Assembly (NCBI GenBank): GCA_020638635.1
Contig: JACKIE010000002.1
Coordinates: 248,001-312,000 of the forward strand
Source of the DNA: Planctomycetota bacterium
GTDB taxonomy: Bacteria; Planctomycetota; UBA8742; UBA2392
Direction: 5' to 3'
Length of the DNA: 64,000 bases
The notes beneath the pieces were generated by a model. The model did not search any database. It saw only the letters and a list, made by a program, of their open reading frames with translations, and was not told the origin of the DNA. This document shows, in pieces, positions 60,343 to 64,000 of the stretch. Positions within the stretch are counted from its first letter, which is position 1. The number at the start of each line of letters is the position of its first letter. Position numbers and translations under genes: made by a program.

Positions 60343-61341
60343 GTGTTTCTGGGGCCTGGCGGCGACACTCTGTTTTACAAGCGCAGGGTTGAGGGCCTGG
60401 ATGCGCTGTTCGCGTTCCAGCCCGACACCGGCAAAATTGAGGTTCATGCCCAGATTGCCAGCAGCACCGAGCAGCTCAGGGCATGGCCCACGCGCAGCGG
60501 TCAGATCGTGGTGTGCAGCGGCTGGCCGCGAAGTCCCAACGGGCTTCGCTTTCGTTTTTACGATGGCGCGCTGATTTCAACTTTACTGCAGAAGCAGGCA
60601 TCGCGGCTCAATGAACGCCTGACCGACGTGCCGGTCCTGGGTGATTTCAAGCCGGAACGTAGCGCGCTGCCTGTTGAAATTTTCGAAGCCGTAAAAGGGG
60701 AGCGTGTCCTAATGCCCGGTTTCAGCCCGCATGTGGGCGACCAGGGTACGCAACTACCGGTGCTGTATGAGATCGACGGCACCTCGGCATCGTATCGAAT
60801 CGTGCCTTTGCCGTTTCTCAAGCCAACCACCCTCCCCGGAGCACTTGTGGAGGAACCCGGAGGAGAGCGGCGCTGGTTGACCGTGGGTGACTCCAACCAC
60901 CTCTTCGTGCTCGACGGCCGCAGCCACGAGCTGGCGGGAGACGTGATCTGGCCGATTGAGCAGCAGTCGCTGGCACGGATCGCTTTTCATCCGGTGCGTC
61001 CCGAGGCCTGGATCAGTGCGCTGTCCAGCGTGTTCGTGTATGATCGTGAGCGACTGACGCTGCTTGGCGAAGTCCTCGTAGAGGAGGAGTTGCGCTGGCA
61101 TCGCGGCGAGCGCGTTACGGGCTTTGTGGGCGCGGTGGCTTTCAGCCAGGATGGAAGCCGCGCCCTGGTCGCACGCCCGCTTTCCGGCGACCTGCTGGAG
61201 ATTGACGTGGTTTCCCGCAAGCGCGTCGGACGAATTCCCGTGCTAATCGACCCGTTGGAGCTCTGCACGGCGCCCGGGGTTGGACGCGTATACATGCAGA
61301 GCCTGCGCAACGGCAATGTAAGCTGGTTCCCTTACCGGTAA
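60343..61341 (+). CDS. Hypothetical beta-propeller-like protein (332 aa)
   Basis: A strand-rich protein without a signal peptide. Repeated units such as FYKRRVEGLDALFAFQPDTGKIEVH, HLFVLDGRSHELAGDVIWPIE, FVYDRERLTLLGEVLV and FSQDGSRALVARPLSGDLLEIDVVSRK resemble the blades of a YVTN/WD40-like propeller, about five in number. GGGGGCGGC supports the GTG at 60343. It lies 8 bases after the aminotransferase stop, so the two are probably co-transcribed, but no functional link is clear. Confidence 0.75.
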   Translation: MFLGPGGDTLFYKRRVEGLDALFAFQPDTGKIEVHAQIASSTEQLRAWPTRSGQIVVCSGWPRSPNGLRFRFYDGALISTLLQKQASRLNERLTDVPVLGDFKPERSALPVEIFEAVKGERVLMPGFSPHVGDQGTQLPVLYEIDGTSASYRIVPLPFLKPTTLPGALVEEPGGERRWLTVGDSNHLFVLDGRSHELAGDVIWPIEQQSLARIAFHPVRPEAWISALSSVFVYDRERLTLLGEVLVEEELRWHRGERVTGFVGAVAFSQDGSRALVARPLSGDLLEIDVVSRKRVGRIPVLIDPLELCTAPGVGRVYMQSLRNGNVSWFPYR

Positions 61342-61396
61342 GCAGGGAACTTCCGACCGGCTTGATCGTTTAACTCCAAGACTTCGAGGGCTGCAA

Positions 61397-62626
61397 GTGA
61401 AGCTGCGCCTGGCCGCCAAGTTGAAACGCCTGGGCCGCCGCTTGGCGGTGCTGCCGGTGCCCACCCGCCTGGGATGGTATTTCCTCGGCGCGGCCGTACT
61501 GCTGTTTGCAGCCGGGAGTTACTACGGCGAGGCTAGCTTCATCCTGCTGAGCTGCATTCCGCTGGCACTGGTACTGGTCAACGGGTTAGCCGTGTGGTTG
61601 AACGTGCGGAAGATCCGCTTCAAACGCCAACTTCCTCGCGAAACGCACGCCGGCGAGAGTGTGGACGTGACGATGATGGTCCACAACGCCGGGCTGCTGC
61701 CGCGCTTCGCACTGGAACTCGACGACACCAGCCTGCCGGATCTGTATCGCGACGAGTCCACGAACCTCGTGATGTCCGTCAGCCCCGGCTATGTACAGAA
61801 GCCTCGGTACACGGCAGTGTTCGGGCGGCGTGGCGTCCACGTGATGCAGGACGTGCTGGTCACCAGCGCCTTTCCATTCGGGTTGGTACGCATGACTCGC
61901 AAGCTCGAGTTCCGAAGCGAGATCCTGGTGTACCCTCGCCCGGCGAGGCTTTCGCAGGGATTCGAGCAGCAGCTGATGCGCTCTGCCCGCTTCTTCGGCG
62001 AATCCTCGGTAGCCAGCCGCGGCCAGGAAGAGGTGTACGGCGTGCGGGAGTACCTGCCGGGCCAGAACGTCGCGCGCATCCACTGGCGCACCACTGCCCG
62101 CACCGGCAAGCCGATGATCCTGGAACTGGAGGGGCGACAGGATGCAAGCTTCCTGTTGCTGCTGGATACTTCTCCTGTCGGCGATCCGGGGACGCTGCGT
62201 CAACGCCTTGAGTCCGCCATAGGACTTGTCGCGGGCCTGACCTGGTTCCTTACCATGCAGGGCGTGCTGTTTCGTTTTGCATGGTTCGACAACATGCTGC
62301 ACGCCAGTGCGCCTGGCCGAGGCGACACCCACTATCACGCAGTCATGGAACGCCTGGCGCTGGCCGGATTCTCCGAAAAGCGGCTCGGCGACTGGATTGA
62401 TCAGGTCGGCGTAGGCATCGGCAATGAGGTGCCCGTGCTGGTTACACTGGGACCCAAAGAACACGCCGAGGCCAGCCTGCGTCTGGGAACCGGCGCCATG
62501 GTGATCGGCGCGGGGGCCGCTGATTTCAAGGATTACCTGCGTTTTGACCAGCTCGGCCGAAGAAGCATCGCCTCGCCCGAGATCGAAGCTGCCGGCATCA
62601 GCAATCGCAGAAAGGCTTTGCATTGA
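61397..62626 (+). CDS. DUF58 domain protein
   Basis: The 409-residue protein has two N-terminal helices (about 25-70), then a DUF58 core. VYGVREYLPGQNVARIHWRTTARTGKPMILELEG contains the family signature (abbreviated) before a vWA-like fold (FLLLLDTSPVGDPG). In many bacteria this family is encoded with a MoxR AAA ATPase and a transglutaminase. Only the transglutaminase is beside it here. The GTG at 61397 follows AGGGCTGCAA. The stop overlaps the next TTG start. Confidence 0.88.
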   Translation: MKLRLAAKLKRLGRRLAVLPVPTRLGWYFLGAAVLLFAAGSYYGEASFILLSCIPLALVLVNGLAVWLNVRKIRFKRQLPRETHAGESVDVTMMVHNAGLLPRFALELDDTSLPDLYRDESTNLVMSVSPGYVQKPRYTAVFGRRGVHVMQDVLVTSAFPFGLVRMTRKLEFRSEILVYPRPARLSQGFEQQLMRSARFFGESSVASRGQEEVYGVREYLPGQNVARIHWRTTARTGKPMILELEGRQDASFLLLLDTSPVGDPGTLRQRLESAIGLVAGLTWFLTMQGVLFRFAWFDNMLHASAPGRGDTHYHAVMERLALAGFSEKRLGDWIDQVGVGIGNEVPVLVTLGPKEHAEASLRLGTGAMVIGAGAADFKDYLRFDQLGRRSIASPEIEAAGISNRRKALH

Positions 62627-64000
62627 ACGGCGCCGCTCGTGAAACGCTGTATACCACGCTCTCGCGTATCGCCGGCCTGGCGCTTGTGGTGATCTGCGTG
62701 CTGTTCCAACGACGTGGCCTGACGGACTGGAGCGAGTTGACCTTCCTGGGCCTCTGCATTGGCTTGCAGGAGACCTTTCTTCGCCTTCACGTGCTTCGCA
62801 GGCTGCGTACGCCGATGTTGGTGCTCTATTCGCTGTTGCCGCTCGCGCTGGTGCTCTATCACGGCGTCGAGATCAAGGGTTACGCCGGCGACTTCGTTAA
62901 AATCGTGCTGTACACGCCGCTTCCGCTGGTGCTGGTCAGTGTGCAGATCATGGTGCTGTATGTCCGTGAGTCTTCGCGGCTGGTCAGCGTGGTGCTGGTA
63001 CTGGCGCTCTTCTCGACCGTGATCGGCGTGCGACGTCCCCTCGACGACACCGTATGGCCCTGGCTTGCTGCAATCGGCGCCGCGGGCTCGGCGTTTCTAA
63101 TGCTGCAATACCCGGGCATGTTGTACCACGGCGTTTACGTGTCGCGGCGGCGCGGTTCATTGCCGCCCGCCGGGCGGCCGGGGGGCATTCTGCGCGGCGC
63201 GTTCTTTTCGGTGTTGCCGTTGTTCATTTCGTCCGTGTTGCTTGCTTCGTTGTTTCTGTATTTCGCTCTGCCGCGCATTGAGCCCACGCAGGAAGACCAG
63301 CGAGGCGGCGGGGGCGGCAACACGCTCCAGACCCCCGAGGGCGGACCATCCGGCACCGGCATACCGCCGAGCGGTTCTCGCGGAACCAACAACAATCAGC
63401 CGGGCACAGGCAGCCCAGCCTCCGTGTCCGGCCTGTCTTCGGGAGTTGACCTTGGTGATTTCGGCGAGATCAAGCGCACGCAGACCCCGGCTCTGGACCT
63501 GACGCTGCTCGAGCCCGCGGATGACTTCGTAGAACAGGTGTATCTGCGCGCCTTCACTTATGCGACCTTTGACGGGACGCGCTGGACCCCGCTGGCCTCC
63601 ACGCCAAGCACCAGCATGGAGGTGCAGGACGGAGAGCACCGGCTGTTGCCGGGCTCGCCGCGCCCCAGGGGGAGCGCCTGGCAGCAGCGCCGCTTCCATG
63701 TCGTTTTGCGCGAAGCCGGGATCGGCGCCGGCGGGCAGTTGCCGGTCCCCACCGAACCGACGGCAATTCACCAGTTTTCAGGTGTGCTTTACTACGACAC
63801 GGCATCAAACACGGTGCGGGCGCCGGCCATCGGACCCGGCAACTACTATGAAGTGAGCGCTTCACAGCTGATCGCTTCCCAGGACCAGCTCAAGAACACC
63901 CTGGCCGGCCGAGGTCCCGCTGCCTCGCCACACCCCGAGTACCTGCGACTGCCGGCCGACTTGAAGGCTGAGATCCAGCGTCGCTTCGGCTTTTATCGGC
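62623..64000 (+). CDS. Transglutaminase (TgpA-like) membrane protein, partial
   Basis: The frame begins at TTG 62623, inside the stop of the DUF58 gene, and remains open to the window end (459 residues). About six hydrophobic segments occupy residues 10-220. A Gly/Ser/Asn-rich stalk follows, then a soluble part with VYLRAFTYATFDGTRWTP, the pattern before transglutaminase domains of the TgpA/DUF3488 type. The catalytic Cys-His-Asp part lies beyond the window. It is likely a membrane-bound, periplasm-facing enzyme. Confidence 0.85.
   Translation, partial: MNGAARETLYTTLSRIAGLALVVICVLFQRRGLTDWSELTFLGLCIGLQETFLRLHVLRRLRTPMLVLYSLLPLALVLYHGVEIKGYAGDFVKIVLYTPLPLVLVSVQIMVLYVRESSRLVSVVLVLALFSTVIGVRRPLDDTVWPWLAAIGAAGSAFLMLQYPGMLYHGVYVSRRRGSLPPAGRPGGILRGAFFSVLPLFISSVLLASLFLYFALPRIEPTQEDQRGGGGGNTLQTPEGGPSGTGIPPSGSRGTNNNQPGTGSPASVSGLSSGVDLGDFGEIKRTQTPALDLTLLEPADDFVEQVYLRAFTYATFDGTRWTPLASTPSTSMEVQDGEHRLLPGSPRPRGSAWQQRRFHVVLREAGIGAGGQLPVPTEPTAIHQFSGVLYYDTASNTVRAPAIGPGNYYEVSASQLIASQDQLKNTLAGRGPAASPHPEYLRLPADLKAEIQRRFGFYR

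Overview
The window is high-G+C DNA with tightly packed, often ATGA-overlapping genes. It comes from a diderm, peptidoglycan-making bacterium: it encodes an ADP-heptose epimerase-like protein, DapF, an N-acetylmuramoyl-L-alanine amidase and several lipoproteins. The repeat style (GC-rich hairpins with REP-associated tyrosine transposases), a tricorn-like protease, a TIGR03790-type protein, a deoxyhypusine synthase homologue and an EF-P with a PGNWR tip together suggest Planctomycetota or a close relative. That placement is inference. No tRNA, rRNA, CRISPR array or phage was seen.

Layout. 1-12 kb: partial thioesterase, small membrane protein, tricorn-like protease, MazG-like hydrolase, two flavin split-barrel proteins (one fused to GAF), hemerythrin protein, deoxyhypusine synthase homologue, sugar-nucleotide epimerase, anchored phosphatase and recA. 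12.5-16 kb: an oversized alaS carrying three in-frame repeat-derived insertions, one of them a whole RAYT transposase with inverted REP ends. 16-31 kb: the classical rpmF-plsX-fabH-fabD-fabG run, then a second RAYT and a propionyl-CoA module (carboxylase beta, biotin carboxylase, biotin carrier, methylmalonyl-CoA mutase, epimerase), after which acpP-fabF resumes the fatty-acid cluster. 31-41 kb: dapF, M50 protease, scpA, secreted amidase, DoxX, two UPF0316 paralogues, a Uma2 protein, an aspartase/fumarase and efp. 41-51 kb: MFS transporter, two large lipoproteins (one ending in a cyclophilin), accB-accC and a B12/radical-SAM protein. 51-64 kb: MoaD, FocA-type channel, gamma carbonic anhydrase, two paralogous anchored proteins, a TIGR03790 protein, riboflavin synthase, an FdhD-like protein, an aminotransferase, and a DUF58-transglutaminase pair running off the end.

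How the genes work together. PlsX, FabH, FabD, FabG, AcpP and FabF make fatty acids, and accB/accC supply two subunits of acetyl-CoA carboxylase. The PCC-MCM-epimerase set would interconvert propionyl-CoA and succinyl-CoA, though the B12-binding part of the mutase is not in the window.

The most striking feature is the set of hairpin repeats. They sit at stop codons and between genes, and they have also entered the alaS reading frame without breaking it. The best candidate for something undescribed is the AlaRS-RAYT chimera at 12469-16056.
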